Positions 6,356-18,986 of a stretch of 64,000 bases of DNA are shown here, piece by piece. This DNA comes from Gymnothorax reevesii (lineage: Eukaryota; Chordata; Actinopteri; Anguilliformes; Muraenidae): NCBI GenBank assembly GCA_029721435.1, contig CM056574.1:78959001-79023000 (forward strand), read 5' to 3'. The translations under genes were made by a program, and so were the position numbers. The first letter of the stretch is position 1; each line of letters begins with the position of its first letter. The notes beneath the pieces are model-generated. The model made no database searches. It was not told the origin of the DNA and was given only the letters and a program-made list of their open reading frames with translations.

Positions 6356-9300
6356 GGTCTCAAAAAAGTTGGGACACTTGTAAAAAGGGGCTTTAAAAGC
6401 ATTGAATTTCTAAGAGAATCAGCTGAAAGAACATTTAGCAAGTAATTAAGTTAACTGTCATCTGCTGCGCAACATGATTACTTATGAAAGGGTCGTCATT
6501 GAGAGGCTGAGTTTCTCAGAAGTATAGATGGCCAGAGGCTCTCCCACCTGTGAAGGCTTGCATAAAAAAAAATGTTGAATACTTTAAAAACACTGCTCCT
6601 CGACGTTAAATTGCAAAGGCATTGAAGGTCTAATCATCTTCAGTACATGACATCATCAAAAGATTCAGAGTAACTGGAAAAATCTCTGCGTGTAAGGGAC
6701 TAGGCTGAGACCTTTACTGGATGCCCTTTATCTTCGGACCCTCAGATGCCACTGCATCACTCACTGGCATGATTCTTGGGATTCTGCAATAACAGAGAAA
6801 GAAAAAACATCACTGATTATACCTAGAACTGCCACAAGGTCATTTTGACCTCCATTAGTCCCAGTGCAAAAAAATGTAAATGGACTATATAGCGGCTGAC
6901 TGTGGAGCTAGTCAGATTGGCAGCTCAAAGCACTTGACAGTAGCCTAATACCTCACGTATGCCCATTTATGCAACACATTCATACACTGACGGCTACGCA
7001 AGGCAGTCAACTGCAACTGCATTTTGTTACTTTTTGAATGGTGTGCAGGCGCATATATAAGCCAGTTGCTGTCATGACGTCAGAATCAATTTGTTCTCCC
7101 ATTTTGCAGGTCGAAATTGTGATTGTCACAGAGCTGTTCTTCTATTCATTTAGTTTATTTAGTAAGCTGGTTAGGATTCCAGAAAAAGAAATGGATCAGA
7201 GGAAACGGATGAATGTAAGTCAGGCTTTGGCAAAGCTTCAGGACATGAGTTCTTGTGAGTCAGATGGAGAAGAAATATCAGGGCACAGTGATGCTTCTAA
7301 GTCTAGTGAATCCGACTCTGATTTTGAAACTGAATGCGATCGTGAGCCACACGGTAAAGGTATCACAGCTGCTGGGCAAACTAAGCCTTTGATGCCAGGA
7401 AGGTCACCAAAACTGGATATTTATTCACGTCATAATGCTTAGGTTTCACAGCATAATTTCAAGTGCAAATACTTTGAAACATTTAAAATTAGCCACAATA
7501 GCCAACAAATTGAAGCTTTAAAGCTCTGACCTCTATACTATTTAATCAATGAAGAATCTTAGCAAAACACCATTTATTGTCCTCCGAATTCTGAAAGTAC
7601 TTTGAAATGCTTTCACTGAGGCAACACGTCACAGCTTAGAAGTATTACAAAGAGTGGTGCATTTTTGTCAATAAAGAGGATGCAGTCATATTTCCACGTC
7701 ATCCATGCCATGATGAAGGGAGACGCACTAGCGCTGTGGAGAGCATGGGCTTGACTTGGGATGGAAAAATTCTGTGTTCAAGTCCTTGCCTTAGCCTGTG
7801 CAAAGTGTTCTCAGGCAAAACTCTTCACTTCCACACTGCCTCACTCTACCCAGGTGTACAAATGGGTACCAGCAAAATTGTCAGCGAAACTTGACTGAGA
7901 GCAGTGGGAGAACCCGATTTGGACTAGTGTCCCATCGAGGGGGTTTAGCAATACTCCTATTTGCTTCATGTCACAGAAACCAGGGTTAAACACAGGCCTG
8001 GTGGGCCTCCAGGCATGATCTCCACGCATGGTTACAAATAGTCTTTATTCCGTCTGAGAAGCTGCTCATTTTGAAAACAAGAAGGGCACTTGGTAGAGCT
8101 CATACCTCCGCCATGCCCACATGTAAGTATTATTGGTTCTGGATCCAGGAGAGTATCATCCAGACCAACAACAGCTGTGATTAGTTCTGCTTTTAGGGCA
8201 GATTCTATTCAGTGCTGAAATTTTATGAAAATCTGTTCATTACATAAGGACATACCGAATTGTTCCGAATATAAGACGATTCTGGATATGAGACTACTCC
8301 CCTTTCTCAAGTCATATTTTGGAAAAAATAGGGTTTTGATGACAAAATCTTGTTTTAGTCACTAAAGAATGATAATCATCGCAAAAATTTCTTTGAAAAT
8401 ACTGATAAAACAAACTGAAAGAAAAACCAATATAAAAGATTGCAGGCTGTTGTTTTGCGCCATCTATTGTTGTGAACATGTATTGAGTATAGACTATCAC
8501 GTGTCTTTAATGGAACGACTGAGGCGTCAAAGATAAAACAGGGTCACTTGAGCAAAAGGAGAGAAAATAGTAAACATGCCCGATGGACGAGAGATGTTAA
8601 TTTACTGAGATTCCGCTGAGAAGTCACTGTTATGTCAAAGACGCAGAGTGCATCGTATGCCTGTTCCGTGGATATATAAAAAGCACCGTTGCCATAAACA
8701 TATCTCCCCAGCGGGCCACGGTACGAAGCAGATTCCCCGTCCGTCATGGAGACATATACAGGCGTACGTGCGATTAGGTAGTGATTGTTTTTAAATTTCA
8801 TTTGATTTCATTTGACACACTCTTTTTACTTGAACAAAAGATTGACTGCAATTCCGCACCATGCTTTCTGTTAACGTTCTGACAAAATGTGCCAGCCCTC
8901 CATGCTGAGGGTCGGGCGTGTAAAGTCACCGAACAGGCCTTGTGGTGACGTGTCTTAAATGGAACACCCGAGGCGTCATAAATCAGACCGGGTCACTTGA
9001 GCAGAAGAAAACAAAGGAGTAAACAAGCCCGATGGATGAGAGGTTCGAATTCTCTTGGATTCTGCTGAGAAGTCGCAGTGACGTCAAAGAGCCAGAGTGC
9101 ATCGAATGTTCAATTTGTTGCTATAACAACAGCACCGTTGCTATAAACAACTCTGCCCAGGGGGCCGACGGAAGAATGCTGATTCTCAGTCCGTGTCCAA
9201 TGCTCATGGAAACATGTCCAGGTGTACGTGCGATTTGGCAGTGATTTTATTTTTATGAAATTAGATTTTAATTGACTCACTCTTTGTTTAAACAAAAAAA

Positions 9301-9455
9301 TGACCGCTATTCAGTAGCATGCTTTCTGTTTATGTATTGACAAAATGTGCCTGCCCTCCACTTAGCCGTCGGGCTTGTCTTGTGACCAGACAGACTGTCC
9401 GCTGTGACGTGTCTTAAATGGATCAGCGGAGGTTTCAAATTCTCCGGCAGCTACA
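6356..9455 (+). repeat. Unit 3 (3100 bp, net 77-bp deletion)
   Basis: The junction is at 8497/8498, where AGACTAT runs directly into CACGTGTC. Compared with unit 2, the equivalent of 5321-5398 (78 bp) is missing and one C has been added. The loss removes the boundary between the unassigned AT-rich part and the first 455-bp subrepeat, including the left arm of a CTCCGC/GCGGAG stem. Other private changes are GGTCGAAATTG in the ORF, GCACTAGCG before the SINE and CATGATCTCC after it. Confidence 0.97.
7038..7442 (+). pseudogene. Same ORF, unit 3 copy
   Basis: Consensus protein; silent GTA-to-GTC at Val25, outside the likely 83-residue product. Confidence 0.45.
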
Positions 9456-12400
9456 GGTCTCAAAAAAGTTGGGACACTTGTAAAAAGGGGCTTTAAAAGC
9501 ATTGAATTTCTAAGAGAATCAGCTGAAAGAACATTTAGCAAGTAATTAAGTTAACTGTCATCTGCTGCGCAACATGATTACTTATGAAAGGGTTGTCATT
9601 GAGAGGCTGAGTTTCTCAGAAGTAAAGATGGCCAGAGGCTCTCCCACCTGTGAAGGCTTGCATAAAAAAAAATGTTGAATACTTTAAAAACACTGCTCCT
9701 CGACGTTAAATTGCAAAGGCATTGAAGGTCTCATCATCTTCAGTACATGACATCATCAAAAGATTCAGAGTAACTGGAAAAATCTCTGCGTGTAAGGGAC
9801 TAGGCTGAGACCTTTACTGGATGCCCTTTATCTTCGGACCCTCAGATGCCACTGCATCACTCACTGGCATGATTCTTGGGATTCTGCAATAACAGAGAAA
9901 GAAAAAACATCACTGATTATACCTAGAACTGCCACAAGGTCATTTTGACCTCCATTAGTCCCAGTGCAAAAAAATGTAAATGGACTATATAGCGGCTGAC
10001 TATGGAGCTAGTCAGATTGGCAGCTCAAAGCACTTGACAGTAGCCTAATACCTCACGTATGCCCATTTATGCAACACATTCATACACTGACGGCTACGCA
10101 AGGCAGTCAACTGCAACTGCATTTTGTTACTTTTTGAATGGTGTGCAGGCGCATATATAAGCCAGTTGCTGTCATGACGTCAGAATCAATTTGTTCTCCC
10201 ATTTTGCAGGTAGAAATTGTGATTGTCACAGAGCTGTTCTTCTATTCATTTAGTTTATTTAGTAAGCTGGTTAGGATTCCAGAAAAAGAAATGGATCAGA
10301 GGAAACGGATGAATGTAAGTCAGGCTTTGGCAAAGCTTCAGGACATGAGTTCTTGTGAGTCAGATGGAGAAGAAATATCAGGGCACAGTGATGCTTCTAA
10401 GTCTAGTGAATCCGACTCTGATTTTGAAACTGAATGCGATCGTGAGCCACACGGTAAAGGTATCACAGCTGCTGGGCAAACTAAGCCTTTGATGCCAGGA
10501 AGGTCACCAAAACTGGATATTTATTCACGTCATAATGCTTAGGTTTCACAGCATAATTTCAAGTCCAAATACTTTGAAACATTTAAAATTAGCCACAATA
10601 GCCAACAAATTGAAGCTTTAAAGCTCTGACCTCTATACTATTTAATCAATGAAGAATCTTAGCAAAACACCATTTATTGTCCTCCGAATTCTGAAAGTAC
10701 TTTGAAATGCTTTCACTGAGGCAACACGTCACAGCTTAGAAGTATTACAAAGAGTGGTGCATTTTTGTCAATAAAGAGGATGCAGTCATATTTCCACGTC
10801 ATCCATGCCATGATGAAGGGAGACGCAGTAGCGCTGTGGAGAGCATGGGCTTGACTTGGGATGGAAAAATTCTGTGTTCAAGTCCTTGCCTTAGCCTGTG
10901 CAAAGTGTTCTCAGGCAAAACTCTTCACTTCCACACTGCCTCACTCTACCCAGGTGTACAAATGGGTACCAGCAAAATTGTCAGCGAAACTTGACTGAGA
11001 GCAGTGGGAGAACCCGATTTGGACTAGTGTCCCATCGAGGGGGTTTAGCAATACTCCTATTTGCTTCATGTCACAGAAACCAGGGTTAAACACAGGCCTG
11101 GTGGGCCTCCAGGCATGACCTCCACGCATGGTTAGAAATAGTCTTTATTCCGTCTGAGAAGCTGCTCATTTTGAAAACAAGAAGGGCACTAGGTAGAGCT
11201 CATACCTCCGCCATGCCCACATGTAAGTATTATTGGTTCTGGATCCAGGAGAGTATCATCCAGACCAACAACAGCTGTGATTAGTTCTGCTTTTAGGGCA
11301 GATTCTATTCAGTGCTGAAATTTTATGAAAATCTGTTCATTACATAAGGACATACCGAATTGTTCCGAATATAAGACGATTCTGGATATGAGACTACTCC
11401 CCTTTCTCAAGTCATATTTTGGAAAAAATAGGGTTTTGATGACAAAATCTTGTTTTAGTCACTAAAGAATGATAATCATCGCAAAAATTTCTTTGAAAAT
11501 ACTGATAAAACAAACTGAAAGAAAAACCAATATAAAAGATTGCAGGCTGTTGTTTTGCGCCATCTATTGTTGTGAACATGTATTGAGTATAGACTATAAA
11601 ACGCACACACAGGATGACTGTTATTGTTGGAAGCCTGGTCCACGGAAAATACGACGACCCCATTTCTCCGCTGTGACGTGTCTTTAATGGAACGGCGGAG
11701 GCGTCAAAGATAAAACAGGGTCACTTGAGCAAAAGGAGAGAAAATAGTAAACATGCCCGATGGACGAGAGATGTTAATTTACTGAGATTCCGCTGAGAAG
11801 TCACTGTTATGTCAAAGACGCAGAGTGCATCGTATGCCTGTTCCGTGGATATATAAAAAGCACCGTTGCCATAAACATATCTCCCCAGCGGGCCACGGTA
11901 CGAAGCAGATTCCCCGTCCGTCATGGAGACATATACAGGCGTACGTGCGATTAGGTAGTGATTGTTTTTAAATTTCATTTGATTTCATTTGACACACTCT
12001 TTTTACTTGAACAAAAGATTGACTGCAATTCCGCACCATGCTTTCTGTTAACGTTCTGACAAAATGTGCCAGCCCTCCATGCTGAGGGTCGGGCGTGTAA
12101 AGTCACCGAACAGGCCTTGTGGTGACGTGTCTTAAATGGAACACCCGAGGCGTCATAAATCAGACCGGGTCACTTGAGCAGAAGAAAACAAAGGAGTAAA
12201 CAAGCCCGATGGATGAGAGGTTCGAATTGTCTTGGATTCTGCTGAGAAGTCGCAGTGACGTCAAAGAGCCAGAGTGCATCGAATGTTCAATTTGTTGCTA
12301 TAACAACAGCACCGTTGCTATAAACAACTCTGCCCAGGGGGCCGACGGAAGAATGCTGATTCTCAGTCCGTGTCCAATGCTCATGGAAACATGTCCAGGT

Positions 12401-12632
12401 GTACGTGCGATTTGGCAGTGATTTTATTTTTATGAAATTAGATTTTAATTGACTCACTCTTTGTTTAAACAAAAAAATGACCGCTATTCAGTAGCATGCT
12501 TTCTGTTTATGTATTGACAAAATGTGCCTGCCCTCCACTTAGCCGTCGGGCTTGTCTTGTGACCAGACAGACTGTCCGCTGTGACGTGTCTTAAATGGAT
12601 CAGCGGAGGTTTCAAATTCTCCGGCAGCTACA
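9456..12632 (+). repeat. Unit 4 (3177 bp)
   Basis: This unit has CCCGATTTGG in the SINE (shared with units 3-8), CACTAGGTAG (shared with 5-8) and GAATTGTCTTGG (shared with 5-7), but still TGCGCAACATGATTAC and AGTACATGAC. It is thus an intermediate between unit 3 and the 5-8 group. Confidence 0.95.
10138..10542 (+). pseudogene. Same ORF, unit 4 copy
   Basis: Consensus protein. Confidence 0.45.
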
Positions 12633-15600
12633 GGTCTCAAAAAAGTTGGGACACTTGTAAAAAGGGGCTTTAAAAGCATTGAATTTCTAAGAGAATCAGC
12701 TGAAAGAACATTTAGCAAGTAATTAAGTTAACTGTCATCTGCTGCTCAACATGATTAATTATGAAAGGGTTGTCATTGAGAGGCTGAGTTTCTCAGAAGT
12801 AAAGATGGCCAGAGGCTCTCCCACCTGTGAAGGCTTGCATAAAAAAAAATGTTGAATACTTTAAAAACACTGCTCCTCGACGTTAAATTGCAAAGGCATT
12901 GAAGGTCTCATCATCTTCAGGACATGACATCATCAAAAGATTCAGAGTAACTGGAAAAATCTTTGCGTGTAAGGGACTAGGCTGAGACCTTTACTGGATG
13001 CCCTTTATCTTCGGACCCTCAGATGCCACTGCATCACTCACTGGCATGATTCTTGGGATTCTGCAATAACAGAGAAAGAAAAAACATCACTGATTATACC
13101 TAGAACTGCCACAAGGTCATTTTGACCTCCATTAGTCCCAGTGCAAAAAAATGTAAATGGACTATATAGCGGCTGACTATGGAGCTAGTCAGATTGGCAG
13201 CTCAAAGCACTTGACAGTAGCCTAATACCTCACGTATGCCCATTTATGCAACACATTCATACACTGACGGCTACGCAAGGCAGTCAACTGCAACTGCATT
13301 TTGTTACTTTTTGAATGGTGTGCAGGCGCATATATAAGCCAGTTGCTGTCATGACGTCAGAATCAATTTGTTCTCCCATTTTGCAGGTAGAAATTGTGAT
13401 TGTCACAGAGCTGTTCTTCTATTCATTTAGTTTATTTAGTAAGCTGGTTAGGATTCCAGAAAAAGAAATGGATCAGAGGAAACGGATGAATGTAAGTCAG
13501 GCTTTGGCAAAGCTTCAGGACATGAGTTCTTGTGAGTCAGATGGAGAAGAAATATCAGGGCACAGTGATGCTTCTAAGTCTAGTGAATCCGACTCTGATT
13601 TTGAAACTGAATGCGATCGTGAGCCACACGGTAAAGGTATCACAGCTGCTGGGCAAACTAAGCCTTTGATGCCAGGAAGGTCACCAAAACTGGATATTTA
13701 TTCACGTCATAATGCTTAGGTTTCACAGCATAATTTCAAGTCCAAATACTTTGAAACATTTAAAATTAGCCACAATAGCCAACAAATTGAAGCTTTAAAG
13801 CTCTGACCTCTATACTATTTAATCAATGAAGAATCTTAGCAAAACACCATTTATTGTCCTCCGAATTCTGAAAGTACTTTGAAATGCTTTCACTGAGGCA
13901 ACACGTCACAGCTTAGAAGTATTACAAAGAGTGGTGCATTTTTGTCAATAAAGAGGATGCAGTCATATTTCCACGTCATCCATGCCATGATGAAGGGAGA
14001 CGCAGTAGCGCTGTGGAGAGCATGGGCTTGACTTGGGATGGAAAAATTCTGTGTTCAAGTCCTTGCCTTAGCCTGTGCAAAGTGTTCTCAGGCAAAACTC
14101 TTCACTTCCACACTGCCTCACTCTACCCAGGTGTACAAATGGGTACCAGCAAAATTGTCAGCGAAACTTGACTGAGAGCAGTGGGAGAACCCGATTTGGA
14201 CTAGTGTCCCATCGAGGGGGTTTAGCAATACTCCTATTTGCTTCATGTCACAGAAACCAGGGTTAAACACAGGCCTGGTGGGCCTCCAGGCATGACCTCC
14301 ACGCATGGTTAGAAATAGTCTTTATTCCGTCTGAGAAGCTGCTCATTTTGAAAACAAGAAGGGCACTAGGTAGAGCTCATACCTCCGCCATGCCCACATG
14401 TAAGTATTATTGATTCTGGATCCAGGAGAGTATCATCCAGACCAACAACAGCTGTGATTAGTTCTGCTTTTAGGGCAGATTCTATTCAGTGCTGAAATTT
14501 TATGAAAATCTGTTCATTACATAAGGACATACCGAATTGTTCCGAATATAAGACGATTCTGGATATGAGACTACTCCCCTTTCTCAAGTCATATTTTGGA
14601 AAAAATAGGGTTTTGATGACAAAATCTTGTTTTAGTCACTAAAGAATGATAATCATCGCAAAAATTTCTTTGAAAATACTGATAAAACAAACTGAAAGAA
14701 AAACCAATATAAAAGATTGCAGGCTGTTGTTTTGCGCCATCTATTGTTGTGAACATGTATTGAGTATAGACTATAAAACGCACACACAGGATGACTGTTA
14801 TTGTTGGAAGCCTGGTCCACGGAAAATACGACGACCCCATTTCTCCGCTGTGACGTGTCTTTAATGGAACGGCGGAGGCGTCAAAGATAAAACAGGGTCA
14901 CTTGAGCAAAAGGAGAGAAAATAGTAAACATGCCCGATGGACGAGAGATGTTAATTTACTGAGATTCCGCTGAGAAGTCACTGTTATGTCAAAGACGCAG
15001 AGTGCATCGTATGCCTGTTCCGTGGATATATAAAAAGCACCGTTGCCATAAACATATCTCCCCAGCGGGCCACGGTACGAAGCAGATTCCCCGTCCGTCA
15101 TGGAGACATATACAGGCGTACGTGCGATTAGGTAGTGATTGTTTTTAAATTTCATTTGATTTCATTTGACACACTCTTTTTACTTGAACAAAAGATTGAC
15201 TGCAATTCCGCACCATGCTTTCTGTTAACGTTCTGACAAAATGTGCCAGCCCTCCATGCTGAGGGTCGGGCGTGTAAAGTCACCGAACAGGCCTTGTGGT
15301 GACGTGTCTTAAATGGAACACCCGAGGCGTCATAAATCAGACCGGGTCACTTGAGCAGAAGAAAACAAAGGAGTAAACAAGCCCGATGGATGAGAGGTTC
15401 GAATTGTCTTGGATTCTGCTGAGAAGTCGCAGTGACGTCAAAGAGCCAGAGTGCATCGAATGTTCAATTTGTTGCTATAACAACAGCACCGTTGCTATAA
15501 ACAACTCTGCCCAGGGGGCCGACGGAAGAATGCTGATTCTCAGTCCGTGTCCAATGCTCATGGAAACATGTCCAGGTGTACGTGCGATTTGGCAGTGATT

Positions 15601-15809
15601 TTATTTTTATGAAATTAGATTTTAATTGACTCACTCTTTGTTTAAACAAAAAAATGACCGCTATTCAGTAGCATGCTTTCTGTTTATGTATTGACAAAAT
15701 GTGCCTGCCCTCCACTTAGCCGTCGGGCTTGTCTTGTGACCAGACAGACTGTCCGCTGTGACGTGTCTTAAATGGATCAGCGGAGGTTTCAAATTCTCCG
15801 GCAGCTACA
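12633..15809 (+). repeat. Unit 5 (3177 bp)
   Basis: First unit of the 5-8 group, marked by GCTCAACATGATTAATTATG, CAGGACATGAC and AATCTTTGCG. A private TATTGATTCTGG replaces TATTGGTTCTGG. Confidence 0.95.
13315..13719 (+). pseudogene. Same ORF, unit 5 copy
   Basis: Consensus protein. Confidence 0.45.
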
Positions 15810-18800
15810 GGTCTCAAAAAAGTTGGGACACTTGTAAAAAGGGGCTTTAAAAGCATTGAATTTCTAAGAGAATCAGCTGAAAGAACATTTAGCAAGTAAT
15901 TAAGTTAACTGTCATCTGCTGCTCAACATGATTAATTATGAAAGGGTTGTCATTGAGAGGCTGAGTTTCTCAGAAGTAAAGATGGCCAGAGGCTCTCCCA
16001 CCTGTGAAGGCTTGCATAAAAAAAAATGTTGAATACTTTAAAAACACTGCTCCTCGACGTTAAATTGCAAAGGCATTGAAGGTCTCATCATCTTCAGGAC
16101 ATGACATCATCAAAAGATTCAGAGTAACTGGAAAAATCTTTGCGTGTAAGGGACTAGGCTGAGACCTTTACTGGATGCCCTTTATCTTCGGACCCTCAGA
16201 TGCCACTGCATCACTCACTGGCATGATTCTTGGGATTCTGCAATAACAGAGAAAGAAAAAACATCACTGATTATACCTAGAACTGCCACAAGGTCATTTT
16301 GACCTCCATTAGTCCCAGTGCAAAAAAATGTAAATGGACTATATAGCGGCTGACTATGGAGCTAGTCAGATTGGCAGCTCAAAGCACTTGACAGTAGCCT
16401 AATACCTCACGTATGCCCATTTATGCAACACATTCATACACTGACGGCTACGCAAGGCAGTCAACTGCAACTGCATTTTGTTACTTTTTGAATGGTGTGC
16501 AGGCGCATATATAAGCCAGTTGCTGTCATGACGTCAGAATCAATTTGTTCTCCCATTTTGCAGGTAGAAATTGTGATTGTCACAGAGCTGTTCTTCTATT
16601 CATTTAGTTTATTTAGTAAGCTGGTTAGGATTCCAGAAAAAGAAATGGATCAGAGGAAACGGATGAATGTAAGTCAGGCTTTGGCAAAGCTTCAGGACAT
16701 GAGTTCTTGTGAGTCAGATGGAGAAGAAATATCAGGGCACAGTGATGCTTCTAAGTCTAGTGAATCCGACTCTGATTTTGAAACTGAATGCGATCGTGAG
16801 CCACACGGTAAAGGTATCACAGCTGCTGGGCAAACTAAGCCTTTGATGCCAGGAAGGTCACCAAAACTGGATATTTATTCACGTCATAATGCTTAGGTTT
16901 CACAGCATAATTTCAAGTCCAAATACTTTGAAACATTTAAAATTAGCCACAATAGCCAACAAATTGAAGCTTTAAAGCTCTGACCTCTATACTATTTAAT
17001 CAATGAAGAATCTTAGCAAAACACCATTTATTGTCCTCCGAATTCTGAAAGTACTTTGAAATGCTTTCACTGAGGCAACACGTCACAGCTTAGAAGTATT
17101 ACAAAGAGTGGTGCATTTTTGTCAATAAAGAGGATGCAGTCATATTTCCACGTCATCCATGCCATGATGAAGGGAGACGCAGTAGCGCTGTGGAGAGCAT
17201 GGGCTTGACTTGGGATGGAAAAATTCTGTGTTCAAGTCCTTGCCTTAGCCTGTGCAAAGTGTTCTCAGGCAAAACTCTTCACTTCCACACTGCCTCACTC
17301 TACCCAGGTGTACAAATGGGTACCAGCAAAATTGTCAGCGAAACTTGACTGAGAGCAGTGGGAGAACCCGATTTGGACTAGTGTCCCATCGAGGGGGTTT
17401 AGCAATACTCCTATTTGCTTCATGTCACAGAAACCAGGGTTAAACACAGGCCTGGTGGGCCTCCAGGCATGACCTCCACGCATGGTTAGAAATAGTCTTT
17501 ATTCCGTCTGAGAAGCTGCTCATTTTGAAAACAAGAAGGGCACTAGGTAGAGCTCATACCTCCGCCATGCCCACATGTAAGTATTATTGGTTCTGGATCC
17601 AGGAGAGTATCATCCAGACCAACAACAGCTGTGATTAGTTCTGCTTTTAGGGCAGATTCTATTCAGTGCTGAAATTTTATGAAAATCTTTTCATTACATA
17701 AGGACATACCGAATTGTTCCGAATATAAGACGATTCTGGATATGAGACTACTCCCCTTTCTCAAGTCATATTTTGGAAAAAATAGGGTTTTGATGACAAA
17801 ATCTTGTTTTAGTCACTAAAGAATGATAATCATCGCAAAAATTTCTTTGAAAATACTGATAAAACAAACTGAAAGAAAAACCAATATAAAAGATTGTAGG
17901 CTGTTGTTTTGCGCCATCTATTGTTGTGAACATGTATTGAGTATAGACTATAAAACGCACACACAGGATGACTGTTATTGTTGGAAGCCTGGTCCACGGA
18001 AAATACGACGACCCCATTTCTCCGCTGTGACGTGTCTTTAATGGAACGGCGGAGGCGTCAAAGATAAAACAGGGTCACTTGAGCAAAAGGAGAGAAAATA
18101 GTAAACATGCCCGATGGACGAGAGATGTTAATTTACTGAGATTCCGCTGAGAAGTCACTGTTATGTCAAAGACGCAAAGTGCATCGTATGCCTGTTCCGT
18201 GGATATATAAAAAGCACCGTTGCCATAAACATATCTCCCCAGCGGGCCACGGTACGAAGCAGATTCCCCGTCCGTCATGGAGACATATACAGGCGTACGT
18301 GCGATTAGGTAGTGATTGTTTTTAAATTTCATTTGATTTCATTTGACACACTCTTTTTACTTGAACAAAAGATTGACTGCAATTCCGCACCATGCTTTCT
18401 GTTAACGTTCTGACAAAATGTGCCAGCCCTCCATGCTGAGGGTCGGGCGTGTAAAGTCACCGAACAGGCCTTGTGGTGACGTGTCTTAAATGGAACACCC
18501 GAGGCGTCATAAATCAGACCGGGTCACTTGAGCAGAAGAAAACAAAGGAGTAAACAAGCCCGATGGATGAGAGGTTCGAATTGTCTTGGATTCTGCTGAG
18601 AAGTCGCAGTGACGTCAAAGAGCCAGAGTGCATCGAATGTTCAATTTGTTGCTATAACAACAGCACCGTTGCTATAAACAACTCTGCCCAGGGGGCCGAC
18701 GGAAGAATGCTGATTCTCAGTCCGTGTCCAATGCTCATGGAAACATGTCCAGGTGTACCTGCGATTTGGCAGTGATTTTATTTTTATGAAATTAGATTTT

Positions 18801-18986
18801 AATTGACTCACTCTTTGTTTAAACAAAAAAATGACCGCTATTCAGTAGCATGCTTTCTGTTTATGTATTGACAAAATGTGCCTGCCCTCCACTTAGCCGT
18901 CGGGCTTGTCTTGTGACCAGACAGACTGTCCGCTGTGACGTGTCTTAAATGGATCAGCGGAGGTTTCAAATTCTCCGGCAGCTACA
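15810..18986 (+). repeat. Unit 6 (3177 bp)
   Basis: Carries the 5-8 markers plus AATCTTTTCATTAC (shared only with unit 7) and GATTGTAGGCTG (shared with 7 and 8). Private variants are GACGCAAAGTGC and GTGTACCTGCG. Confidence 0.95.
16492..16896 (+). pseudogene. Same ORF, unit 6 copy
   Basis: Consensus protein. Confidence 0.45.
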
